Assembly: GCA_002395775.1 (NCBI GenBank)
Contig: DGUV01000029.1
Coordinates: forward strand, 60,072 to 124,071
Source of the DNA: Prevotellaceae bacterium UBA4301
GTDB taxonomy: Bacteria; Bacteroidota; Bacteroidia; Bacteroidales; Bacteroidaceae
DNA length: 64,000 nt
Direction of reading: 5' to 3'
Positions 1 through 8,402 of this stretch are shown one piece after another; the first letter of the stretch is position 1; each line of letters opens with the position of its first letter. Position numbers and translations under genes: made by a program. The notes under the pieces were generated by a model, which did not search any database, was not told the DNA's origin, and was given only the letters and a program-made list of their open reading frames with translations.

Positions 1-1
1 C

Positions 2-517
2 GAATGGCAGGCCATAGAACAGCGCATCAAGGACGAAGGCAGTAAGCCTGGCGACTTCACGCCTCACACCGCCACCATCTATGTGCGCGACGAGCTGAAC
101 TGGAGTCGCATGAATTACTATATCTGGGACTGCAACAACACGCAACTCAATGGCAATTGGCCCGGCAAGCAGATTACCGCGACAAAGCAGGTGGGCGACC
201 ACACATGGTACTACCAGACATTTGACATCAACGATGCCGACTACTTTGTCAATGTCGTGTTCTCGACAGGTACGGGCAGTCCGCAGACGGTGGATGTGAC
301 AGAAATAAACGAAGACAAGTATTACGTTATCAAAACCACCCAAGCCGGCTCGAAATATATCGTTGAGGAAGATAAGGAAACGGGCATCGAGATACTTCTG
401 TCCGATTCTGACTCAAAGGGTCGGGGCACACTGATTTTCGACCTTGCCGGACGTCGGATTGAGAAACCAGTGCGTGGTCTGTACATTATTAATGGTAAGA
501 AACAATTCGTAAGATGA
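2..517 (+). CDS. Secreted starch-binding protein, C-terminal part (alpha-amylase-like)
   Basis: The 5' end lies outside the window. The open frame runs from base 2 to a stop at 517, about 171 residues. The first part has an aromatic-rich sandwich sequence with NYYIWD, GNWPGKQIT and HTWYYQTF, typical of starch-binding modules (CBM26-like) found at the end of Bacteroidales alpha-amylases. The last 30 residues hold DLAGRRIEKP, GLYIINGKK and a basic end, which resembles the type IX secretion (Por) sorting tail of Prevotella. The catalytic domain is not visible, so amylase is inferred. The next gene, a probable maltooligosaccharide transporter, overlaps by 4 bases, which supports a starch role. 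Confidence 0.75.
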   Translation, partial: EWQAIEQRIKDEGSKPGDFTPHTATIYVRDELNWSRMNYYIWDCNNTQLNGNWPGKQITATKQVGDHTWYYQTFDINDADYFVNVVFSTGTGSPQTVDVTEINEDKYYVIKTTQAGSKYIVEEDKETGIEILLSDSDSKGRGTLIFDLAGRRIEKPVRGLYIINGKKQFVR

Positions 518-1812
518 AGAAAAAGCCTAACCTCTCATTCTGGAAACTCTGGAACCTCAGTTTCGGGTTCTTTGGCGTGCAGATAGCCTATGCCTTGCAG
601 TCAGCCAATATCTCGCGCATTTTTGCCACTCTGGGGGCCGACCCTCATTCACTCAGCTACTTCTGGATACTGCCTCCATTGATGGGCATTCTGGTGCAGC
701 CCATAGTCGGCACGCTTTCCGATAAAACTTGGACACGATTTGGCAGGCGCATTCCCTACCTTTTTGTTGGGGCTGCTGCTGCCGTCCTTGTCATGTGTCT
801 GCTACCTAACGCAGGCTCGCTGGGACTTGCAGTGGGAGCTGCCATGACGTTTGGACTGGTTGCGCTGATGTTCCTCGACACAAGCATCAACATGGCTATG
901 CAACCCTTCAAGATGCTGGTTGGCGACATGGTCAACGAAGAGCAGAAGGCCAAGGCCTACAGCATTCAGTCGTTCCTTTGCAACGCTGGCAGTATCGTGG
1001 GCTTCATCTTCCCCTTCTTCTTCACCTGGATAGGCATTAAGAACTATGCCGAAAAAGGCGTCGTGCCCGACTCCGTCATTTGGTCATTCTACATCGGTGC
1101 CGCCATCCTTATCTTGTGCGTGCTTTACACCACATCGAAGGTGAAGGAATGGACCCCGGAGGAATACAAGGAATATAACCCTGTGGCGGAGGAAAACGAG
1201 TCGAAGGCCGACTGGTTCACTTTGCTGAAAAAAGCACCCTCGACCTTCTGGACCGTTGGCCTTGTGCAGTTCTTCTCCTGGGCAGCCATGCTCTACATGT
1301 GGAACTACACCACTGGTGCCATTGCCGAAGTCGTCTGGAATACCACCGATGCCTCCAGTCCCGCCTTCCAGGAGGCAGGCAACTGGGTGGGCATTCTCTT
1401 TGCCGTTCAGGCCGTGGGCAGCGTGCTTTGGGCTCTTGTCCTTCCGCAGTTCCGAAACACAAAGGTGGCCTACTCCCTCAGCTTGGTGCTGGGAGCCATT
1501 GGGTTCTGCCTTGTGCCGTTTATCCACGACCAGTATCTGCAATTCCTGCCCTTCCTGCTCATCGGCTGTGGCTGGGCCGCCATGCTGGCCATGCCCTTCA
1601 CCTTCGTGACCAATGCCTTGCAGGGCTATGGACACATGGGCGCCTATTTGGGACTCTTCAACGGCACCATCTGCATTCCCCAGATTGCAGCCGCACTGCT
1701 TGGCGGGGTCATCCTCGCGGCCGTTGGCAGTCAGCAGTCCACCATGATGATTGTGGCAGGTTGCTCGTTCCTCATTGCTTCGCTTTGCGTGTTCTTCATC
1801 AAGGGCAAGTAG
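514..1812 (+). CDS. MFS/GPH-type sugar transporter (SLC45-like, probable maltose/maltooligosaccharide:cation symporter)
   Basis: A 432-residue inner-membrane protein with about 12 hydrophobic segments. The loop between segments 2 and 3 carries SDKTWTRFGRRIPY (residues 69-82), the signature of SLC45 and GPH sugar symporters. It starts at an ATG that overlaps the stop of the starch-binding gene (ATGA), so the two are translationally coupled. The inferred role is uptake of maltose or maltooligosaccharides released by the upstream secreted enzyme. Substrate is inferred from this neighbour only. Confidence 0.85.
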   Translation: MKKKPNLSFWKLWNLSFGFFGVQIAYALQSANISRIFATLGADPHSLSYFWILPPLMGILVQPIVGTLSDKTWTRFGRRIPYLFVGAAAAVLVMCLLPNAGSLGLAVGAAMTFGLVALMFLDTSINMAMQPFKMLVGDMVNEEQKAKAYSIQSFLCNAGSIVGFIFPFFFTWIGIKNYAEKGVVPDSVIWSFYIGAAILILCVLYTTSKVKEWTPEEYKEYNPVAEENESKADWFTLLKKAPSTFWTVGLVQFFSWAAMLYMWNYTTGAIAEVVWNTTDASSPAFQEAGNWVGILFAVQAVGSVLWALVLPQFRNTKVAYSLSLVLGAIGFCLVPFIHDQYLQFLPFLLIGCGWAAMLAMPFTFVTNALQGYGHMGAYLGLFNGTICIPQIAAALLGGVILAAVGSQQSTMMIVAGCSFLIASLCVFFIKGK

Positions 1813-1816
1813 CAGG

Positions 1817-1910
1817 CTGAGGCTCTAAGCCCTGTCGCTCAGCTTATATTTAACTTAGCCTCAGACAATATACAAGCATCGGCTCAAGGTTGCCCAACCT
1901 TGGACCGATG
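1817..1910 (+). terminator. Hairpin-rich spacer after the sugar transporter gene
   Basis: Just after the transporter stop, CTGAGGCT (1817-1824) can pair with AGCCTCAG (1857-1864). A second, longer hairpin has 16-base arms at 1877-1892 and 1895-1910 (CATCGG...AAGGTTG against CAACCTTGG...CGATG) with two mismatches and a 2-base gap. No clear T-run follows, so intrinsic termination is possible but not certain. Confidence 0.4.
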
Positions 1911-1949
1911 ATAGTATATATCGTTGAGCATAGATAGTATAACAAAAGA

Positions 1950-1982
1950 CATACCGCACGGGCGACGGGCTCATGCGGTATG
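1950..1982 (-). terminator. Terminator of the DUF3127 gene
   Basis: A perfect 9-bp stem, CATACCGCA (1950-1958) and TGCGGTATG (1974-1982), lies just downstream of the minus-strand DUF3127 gene. On the minus strand it is followed by GTCTTTTGTT, a T-rich tract as expected of an intrinsic terminator. Confidence 0.6.
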
Positions 1983-2008
1983 CAAGGATTCGTTAAATTT
2001 ATCAGATG

Positions 2009-2428
2009 TCAGAAGGGGAGGTCCGATTCGCCAGGCTCTCCACCAAATGGGGTAGTCTCGGGCATCGGGGCAGCAGGGGACTGGGCTGCGGGAGCGGCAA
2101 AGGGCGGAACATTAGGCTCACCGGCAGCAGGTGTAGGAGCGGGAGCCGAGGACTGAACGTTCCGGTCAACGCGGAAGGCGCGGATGGAGTTAAACCAACG
2201 TCCGTTGTACTCGTGTGCATCAATGTCGAATGACACCGTCAACATTTCGCCCACCTGGATGTTAAGGTTCTGGATGCGGTCGGTGCCAAAGACCTCGAAA
2301 CACATCTTCTTGGGATACTGCTCCTGGGTCTCCAGAACGTAGGAGGCCACTTTCCATTCCGAACCACTGCGCTGGCTCACGCCACTGCGCTCGGGCAATA
2401 CTGCTATTATTCTTCCTGTTATGTCCAT
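2009..2428 (-). CDS. DUF3127 domain protein with SSB-like C-terminal tail
   Basis: A 139-residue protein. Residues 1-90 (MDITGRIIAVLPERSG, then EWKVASYVLET, PKKMCFEVFG and GRWFNSIRAF) match the DUF3127 family, a predicted OB-fold domain common in Bacteroidota. Residues 95-130 are Pro/Ala rich and disordered. The chain ends in GESDLPF, the same shape as the acidic -DxxPF tip with which SSB recruits repair proteins. A role on single-stranded DNA is inferred from the tail and predicted fold. It is a single gene with its own -7 element (2473-2480) and terminator. Confidence 0.85.
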   Translation of the reverse strand: MDITGRIIAVLPERSGVSQRSGSEWKVASYVLETQEQYPKKMCFEVFGTDRIQNLNIQVGEMLTVSFDIDAHEYNGRWFNSIRAFRVDRNVQSSAPAPTPAAGEPNVPPFAAPAAQSPAAPMPETTPFGGEPGESDLPF

Positions 2429-2472
2429 TTGTATAAAGTTAAATTTTTAAATGTTTTAATGCTAATTGAATG

Positions 2473-2480
2473 CAAAGATA
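2473..2480 (-). promoter_or_regulatory. -7 element upstream of the DUF3127 gene
   Basis: Read on the minus strand the bases are TATCTTTG, a perfect Bacteroidota TAnnTTTG -7 element, 45 bases upstream of the ATG at 2428. No TTTG is seen at the expected -33 position. Confidence 0.5.
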
Positions 2481-2565
2481 AGAAATAAATGGCTAACATA
2501 GACTGCCTAAGGGTTAAAAAATATGAAAAAGGTTTGAATGTATGGAAATAATTATGAATTGTGAA

Positions 2566-2595
2566 TTGTGCATTATGAATTATTTCGTATCTTTG
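2566..2595 (+). promoter_or_regulatory. Promoter of the dnaN run
   Basis: TTG at 2566-2568, 19 bases, then TATCTTTG at 2588-2595 match the Bacteroidota -33/-7 promoter. The ATG of dnaN is at 2631, giving a leader of about 30 bases. The upstream element sits inside short AATTGTG/AATTATG repeats (2553-2582). Confidence 0.7.
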
Positions 2596-2630
2596 TGAGG
2601 AAATCTGTATATAAATTAATAAGGTATTAT

Positions 2631-3752
2631 ATGAAGTTCGTAGTTTCAAGCACGGCCCTGTATGGCCGACTGGCGGCAGCCAGCAAGGTTATGACCGCCA
2701 AAAACAGTATGCCCATCCTCGACTGTTTCCTTTTCGACATCCGAAATGGTAAGGTGACAATCACAGCAAGCGATGGCGAGAAGTATTTCATCACCAGCGT
2801 GCCCTTGGTGGACTCGGACAACAACGCCCAGTTCTGCATCACTGCCAAGACCATCATGGATTCGATGAAGGAACTGGCTGAGCAGCCCCTGAGCTTTGAG
2901 TTCAATCCCGAGTCCCACGAGTTGCAGGGACGCCACCAGACGGGTGTCTTCTCCGTGATGACCTTCGATGCCACCACCTACCCCGCCCAGCAGCCTCTCA
3001 AGGAAGAGTGCACCAAACTTGAACTTTCGGGCAGCATACTGCTGACAGGCATCAACCGCTGTCTGTTTGCTACTGCCAACGACGAGATCCGCGTGGTCAT
3101 GACAGGTATCTACCTCGACGTGCACAACGAGGACATCACCTTTGCAGGAACCGATGGCCGCAAGTTGGTGCGCTACATCAACCGCGAGGTGAAGCCCGGC
3201 TTGGAGACCAACTTCATTCTCCCCAAGAAGGTTGCTGCCATCCTGAAGAATGTCCTGCAGAAGGATGCACAGGTGGAAATCTGCTTCGACTCGGAAAAAG
3301 GACTCGTCCACTGCGAAGACTTCGACATGTTCTTCCGCCTTGTGGAAGGCCGCTATCCCAACTACAATGGCGTCATCCCCACCAACAATCCCTATGTGGC
3401 AACGGTTGACCGCGCAAGCCTTATTAGTGCCCTGAAGCGCATCTCTGTGTTCTGCAACCAGTCTAGCGGACTTATGAAGCTGCACCTCGAGAATAACCAG
3501 ATGCGCCTGACCGGTGAGGACAACGACTATTCGACCCGTGCAGAGGAAAACCTGATGTGTGACTATCAAAACGACCCCATCAGCATTGGCTTCTCCTGCA
3601 TCTTCCTCATCGAGATTGCCAATATCCTGGAGGGCGAGGCCCTGACCATTCAGTTGGCCGACCCCAGCCGTCCCGGCGTTGTGGTACCTGCTGAGCAGCC
3701 TGAGAACGAAGAGACACTGATGTTGCTGATGCCCATGATGCTCAACGACTGA
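2631..3752 (+). CDS. dnaN: DNA polymerase III beta subunit (sliding clamp)
   Basis: A 373-residue protein of the usual clamp length, made of three similar domains (about 1-125, 126-245, 246-373). Recognisable segments are SMPILDCFLF near the start, FAGTDGRKLV in domain 2, FRLVEGRYPNY and the C-terminal LMPMML. It encircles DNA and tethers polymerase III and repair enzymes. The start is the ATG at 2631 (MKFVVSST); an in-frame extension to 2568 overlaps the promoter and is rejected. It opens a co-directional run that continues with an exonuclease 37 bases downstream. Confidence 0.97.
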   Translation: MKFVVSSTALYGRLAAASKVMTAKNSMPILDCFLFDIRNGKVTITASDGEKYFITSVPLVDSDNNAQFCITAKTIMDSMKELAEQPLSFEFNPESHELQGRHQTGVFSVMTFDATTYPAQQPLKEECTKLELSGSILLTGINRCLFATANDEIRVVMTGIYLDVHNEDITFAGTDGRKLVRYINREVKPGLETNFILPKKVAAILKNVLQKDAQVEICFDSEKGLVHCEDFDMFFRLVEGRYPNYNGVIPTNNPYVATVDRASLISALKRISVFCNQSSGLMKLHLENNQMRLTGEDNDYSTRAEENLMCDYQNDPISIGFSCIFLIEIANILEGEALTIQLADPSRPGVVVPAEQPENEETLMLLMPMMLND

Positions 3753-3789
3753 TACGAGGCTGACGGCTAACGACTTTAATGATTAATAG

Positions 3790-4596
3790 ATGGAACTAAA
3801 GCTTGAACGTCCGCTGGTGATATTCGACCTGGAGACAACCGGGTTGGATATTGCCACGGCACGAATCATTCAGATATCATACATCATCGCCCATCCCGAC
3901 GGGAGTGAGGTTCACGAGAATCATTTTGTCAACCCCGGTTTCCCCATTCCCAAAGAAATCACGGAACTGACCCACATCACCGACGGCATGGTGAAGGATG
4001 CCCCTTCTTTCAAGGAACTGGCTCCGCAATTGGCACAGACGTTTGCCGGATGCGACTTCGCAGGATTCAATTCCAATGCCTACGACCTGCCCCTGCTCTG
4101 CGAGGAATTCTTGCGTGCAGGTGTCAATTTCGATTTCAGCAAGGCTCGCTTCATAGATGTGTGCAACATCTTCAAAAAGATGGAAAAGCGCAATCTTGCT
4201 TCTGCCTACAAGTTCTATTGCGGGCGGAAGATGGAGGAAGACTTTCAGGCCCACTTGGCCGACCAGGATACGGCAGCCACATGGGCCGTGCTCAAAGCCC
4301 AGCTCGACATGTATGCCCCCGGTAAGCAGGAGGAGCCCGAACGCCAGCTTGAGAACGATGTGGAGAAACTGGCCGAATTCAGTCGCGCCGGAAGTCCGGC
4401 CCTTGACTTTGCTGCCCGCGTCGTGCTCGATAAGGATGGTAATGAGGTCATTAACTTCGGTAAGTACAAAGGGGTGAAGGTCAAAGACATCTTCCCTCGT
4501 GATTCGGGATACTACAGCTGGATTATGCAGGCCGATTTCACACTCAACACCAAACAAGTATTCCAGAAACTCTGGCTCAAATATGCTAAGCGGTAA
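3790..4596 (+). CDS. DnaQ-like 3'-5' exonuclease (DEDDh, with C-terminal DUF3820-like domain)
   Basis: A 268-residue protein. The exonuclease residues are visible: D13 and E15 in FDLETTG, D99 in NAYDLPLL, and H155/D160 in HLADQD, the DEDDh pattern of polymerase III epsilon and related trimming enzymes. Residues about 210-265 (INFGKYKG, then SGYYSWIMQADF) resemble the small DUF3820 domain often fused to such exonucleases. Placement right after dnaN suggests a proofreading or repair role, but this is not the long epsilon subunit, so the exact partner is unknown. It overlaps coaBC by 14 bases. Confidence 0.9.
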   Translation: MELKLERPLVIFDLETTGLDIATARIIQISYIIAHPDGSEVHENHFVNPGFPIPKEITELTHITDGMVKDAPSFKELAPQLAQTFAGCDFAGFNSNAYDLPLLCEEFLRAGVNFDFSKARFIDVCNIFKKMEKRNLASAYKFYCGRKMEEDFQAHLADQDTAATWAVLKAQLDMYAPGKQEEPERQLENDVEKLAEFSRAGSPALDFAARVVLDKDGNEVINFGKYKGVKVKDIFPRDSGYYSWIMQADFTLNTKQVFQKLWLKYAKR

Positions 4597-5770
4597 GAAA
4601 ATAGTCCTGGGCATCACGGGCAGCATTGCTGCTTACAAGGCGTGTCTCATCATTCGGGCCCTCGTCAAGCGTGGAGCAGAAGTGCAGGTAGTCATCACAC
4701 CCGCCGGCAAGGAGTTCATCACACCCATAACCCTGAGTGCCCTTACCTCCAAGCCTGTCATCAGCGACTTCTTCTCGCAGCGCGATGGCACTTGGCACAG
4801 TCATGTAAGCCTCGGTTTGTGGGCTGATGCAATGCTTGTTGCTCCGGCCACAGCTTCCTCCATTGGTAAAATGGCCCACGGCATTGCCGACAACATGCTC
4901 ATCACCACCTACCTTTCCATGAAGGCTCCCGTGTTCGTGGCTCCGGCCATGGACCTCGACATGTTTGCCCATCCCTCGACACAAGAAAACCTTTCCATCC
5001 TGCGGCAGCGAGGCAATCATATCATCGAGCCTCAAAGTGGTGAACTGGCCAGTCATCTTGTCGGTAAGGGACGCATGGAAGAACCGGAGGAAATCGTCCG
5101 CCAGCTCGAGGACTTCTTCTGCGAAAAGGACCTTCAGGGACAACGCATCCTGCTCACGGCAGGCCCCACTTACGAACGCATCGACCCAGTTCGCTTCATC
5201 GGCAACTATTCAAGTGGCAAGATGGGATTCGCACTGGCTGAGGAATGTGCCAGGCGAGGAGCCGAGGTGGAACTGGTTTGCGGGCCTGTGAATATCAGTG
5301 CCAAGCACCCTGGCATCCATCTGACCAAGGTCGAGAGTGCCCGACAGATGTACGAAGCTGCCACATCGCTCTACCCCACCTGTCAGGCGGGCATCCTATG
5401 TGCGGCTGTTGCTGACTTCACACCCGCCCAAGTGGCTGACCAAAAGATTAAGCGCGAGGGCGACGACATGATCTTGCATTTGCAACCGACTCAGGACATT
5501 GCCAAAGCACTTGGCGAGATGAAAAAGGAGGGTCAGCATCTTATCGGGTTCGCATTGGAAACCAACAATGAAGCAGAACATGCCAAGGACAAGCTTGCCC
5601 GGAAACATTTCGACTTCATCGTGCTCAACTCCCTCCGTGACGCAGGTGCTGGCTTCCAGCACGACACCAATAAGATAACCATCATCTCCCAAACGGGACA
5701 GAAAGAATTCCCCTTAAAGGCTAAGACCGAGGTCGCACGCGACATCATTGACGAACTGGTGAAACTGTGA
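4583..5770 (+). CDS. coaBC: Bifunctional phosphopantothenoylcysteine decarboxylase / phosphopantothenate-cysteine ligase
   Basis: A 395-residue enzyme for two steps of coenzyme A synthesis. The N-terminal half is the flavoprotein CoaC (GITGSIAAYK, then APATASSIGKMA and PAMDLDMF). The C-terminal half is CoaB (LTAGPTYERIDPVRFI, GNYSSGKMG, CAAVADF and the dimer-zone KIKR). The start is the ATG at 4583 (MLSGKKIVLG), inside the end of the exonuclease gene. An in-frame ATG at 4499 would add 28 residues unlike the family. Full length, no anomalies. Confidence 0.96.
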   Translation: MLSGKKIVLGITGSIAAYKACLIIRALVKRGAEVQVVITPAGKEFITPITLSALTSKPVISDFFSQRDGTWHSHVSLGLWADAMLVAPATASSIGKMAHGIADNMLITTYLSMKAPVFVAPAMDLDMFAHPSTQENLSILRQRGNHIIEPQSGELASHLVGKGRMEEPEEIVRQLEDFFCEKDLQGQRILLTAGPTYERIDPVRFIGNYSSGKMGFALAEECARRGAEVELVCGPVNISAKHPGIHLTKVESARQMYEAATSLYPTCQAGILCAAVADFTPAQVADQKIKREGDDMILHLQPTQDIAKALGEMKKEGQHLIGFALETNNEAEHAKDKLARKHFDFIVLNSLRDAGAGFQHDTNKITIISQTGQKEFPLKAKTEVARDIIDELVKL

Positions 5771-5787
5771 TAACATCTTGCTGTCGT

Positions 5788-6702
5788 ATGAAAAGGATTC
5801 TCTATTATCTCTCCGCAATCATCTGTTGCCAATTCGCGACAATCAATTGTTGCCTTGCACAGGAACTGAAGGCCAAGGTTGTCATCAACACGGCTCAGCT
5901 GTCAAACACCAAGACTGATGTCTTTGATGCTTTGAAGGAGAAGGTTGAAGCCTTCCTCAACGACCATCAATGGACTGACATGCAGTTTCGTGAAAGGGAA
6001 CGCATAGATTGCAACTTCAACATTACCGTCAATAGCTGGGACGAATCGCAAGGCCTCATAAAGAGCACCTTGCTGATGACTGCCAGCCGACCCGTCTTCA
6101 ACAGTTCATATAGTACCACGCTCTACAGCGTTCGCGACGGCGACTTCCAGTTCAATTTCCAGGCCACCGACCAGTTGGAGTGGAATCCTGAATATGTTGA
6201 CAACAACCTGACCGCCATGTTGGCCTATTATGCCTACATGATTATCGGATATGACATGGATGCCATGTCGCCCCTCGGAGGAACCACCTATCTGCAAACG
6301 GCAGAGAACATTGTCACTAATGCCCAAAGCCTCGGATTCCCCGGATGGGCTTCATTCAACGATTCCAAGAACCGCTTTGGCCTGCTCAACGACTACCTCG
6401 ATGGCTCGATGGAGGACTATCGGATGCTCGTCTATAAATATCATCGTGAAGGTCTCGACCAAATGGCAGACAATGCAGAGGCCGGCCGCGCGGCCATTGC
6501 CGAGGCGCTGAATCTTCTTGAGGCCTCAAAGGATGCGCGGACAATGAGTCAGTTGCCCGTTCTCTTCACGGAATACAAGCGAGACGAATTGGTGAACATC
6601 TTCAGTGGAAAAGGTACCAGCCAAGAGCGTGAATCCGTCTATGACATCCTTTTCGGAATCAACACCTCGCTCAGCGAATACTGGGACAAGCTGAAAAAGT
6701 AA
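5788..6702 (+). CDS. porD: Type IX secretion system protein PorD-like (DUF4835)
   Basis: A 304-residue exported protein. It has a signal peptide (MKRILYYLSAI...CCLAQ, about 25 residues). The mature part carries family-typical segments such as ELKAKVVINTAQL, YYAYMIIGYDMD and SYDILFGIN-like YDILFGIN near the end. DUF4835 corresponds to PorD, a factor of type IX secretion in Porphyromonas. The gene lies 17 bases after coaBC and its stop directly abuts recN, the coaBC-DUF4835-recN order seen across Bacteroidales. The start is the ATG at 5788; a GTG at 5767 is a weaker alternative. Family assignment rests on sequence memory. Confidence 0.8.
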   Translation: MKRILYYLSAIICCQFATINCCLAQELKAKVVINTAQLSNTKTDVFDALKEKVEAFLNDHQWTDMQFRERERIDCNFNITVNSWDESQGLIKSTLLMTASRPVFNSSYSTTLYSVRDGDFQFNFQATDQLEWNPEYVDNNLTAMLAYYAYMIIGYDMDAMSPLGGTTYLQTAENIVTNAQSLGFPGWASFNDSKNRFGLLNDYLDGSMEDYRMLVYKYHREGLDQMADNAEAGRAAIAEALNLLEASKDARTMSQLPVLFTEYKRDELVNIFSGKGTSQERESVYDILFGINTSLSEYWDKLKK

Positions 6703-8367
6703 ATGTTACAATCCCTACACATACAAAACTATGCCCTTATCGACAGTCTGGACATCGACTTCGATAATGGGTTTTCTGTTATAACTGGCGAAACGGGTGC
6801 AGGAAAGAGCATCCTGCTGGGGGCCATCGGCCTGCTGCTTGGTCAGCGTGCCGACCTGCGTATGCTGAAGGCGGGTGCTCAGCGATGTGTCATTGAGGCC
6901 CGATTCGATTTGTCGCAATATGACTTCAAGGACTATTTCCTCAGTCACGACCTCGATTTTGACGGCACGGAGTGCATCATACGTCGCGAACTGACCGCAT
7001 CAGGAAAGTCGCGTGCGTTCATCAACGACACACCTACCACTCTTCCTGACCTCAAGGAGCTCGGCGAACAACTCATAGACATACATAGCCAGCACCAGAA
7101 TCTGCTGCTGAACAAGGAAAACTTCCAGTTGCAGGTGCTTGACGCTTTGGCACAAGACCATGATGAGTTGTATGCCTACAAACAGCTTTATAAGGAATAC
7201 ACCCTGAAATGTGCCGAATACGAGTCGGCAAAGGAACAGGCCGAGAAGGACAAGGACGAGCAGGACTACATCGCCTATCAACTTCAGCAACTCACGGACG
7301 CCCATCTCGAGGCCGACGAAGAAGAGGCCCTTGAACAAGAACTCTCGACATTGGAACATGCCGAAGATATCAAGTCCACCCTATACCAATGCCATACCCA
7401 ACTCGAAAACGACACGGACGGTATTGTTGGCATGTTGCGCGATTGCGAGCGAAAACTCAGCTCGCTGGCATCGTTCTTTGCCCCTGCCCGTGAACTTGCC
7501 GAACGTATGGACTCATGTTACATCGAGGTGCGGGACATTGCCGAGGAGGTGGAAAGCGGCATGGAGCAAGTGGACTATAATCCGGAGAGGTTGGCTGTAG
7601 TCAACGAGCGAATCGCACAATTGCATTCGTTAAAGCAGAAGTTCCATGTCAATGACATCCAGGAATTGCTTGATATCCAAGCCGACCTGCAACAAAAAGT
7701 TTCGCTCATTGAAAACAGTGACGAACATCTTGCAACCCTGAAGCGTTGCATCGGACAACTGGAGAAAAAACTCACTGAATCCGCTGGCATTCTGTCGAAG
7801 GCCCGACAAGCATCGGCTAAACGGGTGGAAGAGGAAATGCGCCAGCGTCTGATTCCGCTGGGCATGCCTAACGTTCAATTCCGGGTGGACATCCGTCATG
7901 ATGAGGCCTTTTCACCATCAGGACGCGACAAAACCACCTTTTACTTCAGTGCAAACAAGAATGTACCCATGCAACCCCTTTCGCAGGTGGCAAGTGGAGG
8001 TGAAACGGCCCGACTCATGCTGGCACTGAAAGCCATGATTAGCGGGGTTGTGAAATTGCCCACCATCATTTTCGATGAGATTGATACTGGCGTTTCAGGC
8101 CACATTGCCGAGAAGATGGGTGAAATCATGAAGGAGATGGGAGGCGACCATCGCCGACAAATCATCTCCATTACCCATTTGCCACAGATTGCAGCCATGG
8201 GCAATCAGCACTACCGTGTTTACAAGACTGACGATTCGGACACAACTACAAGCCATATCGTACGCTTGTCCGACAAAGAGCGCATCGAAGAGCTTGCCCG
8301 CATGCTTTCGGGTAGCACACTGACGCAAGCCGCGATAGAAAATGCCAAAGCCCTGCTAGGGAGTTGA
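6703..8367 (+). CDS. recN: DNA repair protein RecN
   Basis: A 554-residue SMC-like ATPase of double-strand break repair. Walker A is GETGAGKS near residue 30; the central region (about 150-380) is Glu/Lys/Gln-rich coiled coil; the signature VASGGETARLML and Walker B IIFDEIDTGVSG are near residues 425-465. The length is normal for RecN. Its ATG directly follows the porD stop (TAAATG), so coupling is likely. Confidence 0.97.
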   Translation: MLQSLHIQNYALIDSLDIDFDNGFSVITGETGAGKSILLGAIGLLLGQRADLRMLKAGAQRCVIEARFDLSQYDFKDYFLSHDLDFDGTECIIRRELTASGKSRAFINDTPTTLPDLKELGEQLIDIHSQHQNLLLNKENFQLQVLDALAQDHDELYAYKQLYKEYTLKCAEYESAKEQAEKDKDEQDYIAYQLQQLTDAHLEADEEEALEQELSTLEHAEDIKSTLYQCHTQLENDTDGIVGMLRDCERKLSSLASFFAPARELAERMDSCYIEVRDIAEEVESGMEQVDYNPERLAVVNERIAQLHSLKQKFHVNDIQELLDIQADLQQKVSLIENSDEHLATLKRCIGQLEKKLTESAGILSKARQASAKRVEEEMRQRLIPLGMPNVQFRVDIRHDEAFSPSGRDKTTFYFSANKNVPMQPLSQVASGGETARLMLALKAMISGVVKLPTIIFDEIDTGVSGHIAEKMGEIMKEMGGDHRRQIISITHLPQIAAMGNQHYRVYKTDDSDTTTSHIVRLSDKERIEELARMLSGSTLTQAAIENAKALLGS

Positions 8368-8402
8368 AATATTTAGAATAGAGAGCAAGATATAAGAATC
8401 AT

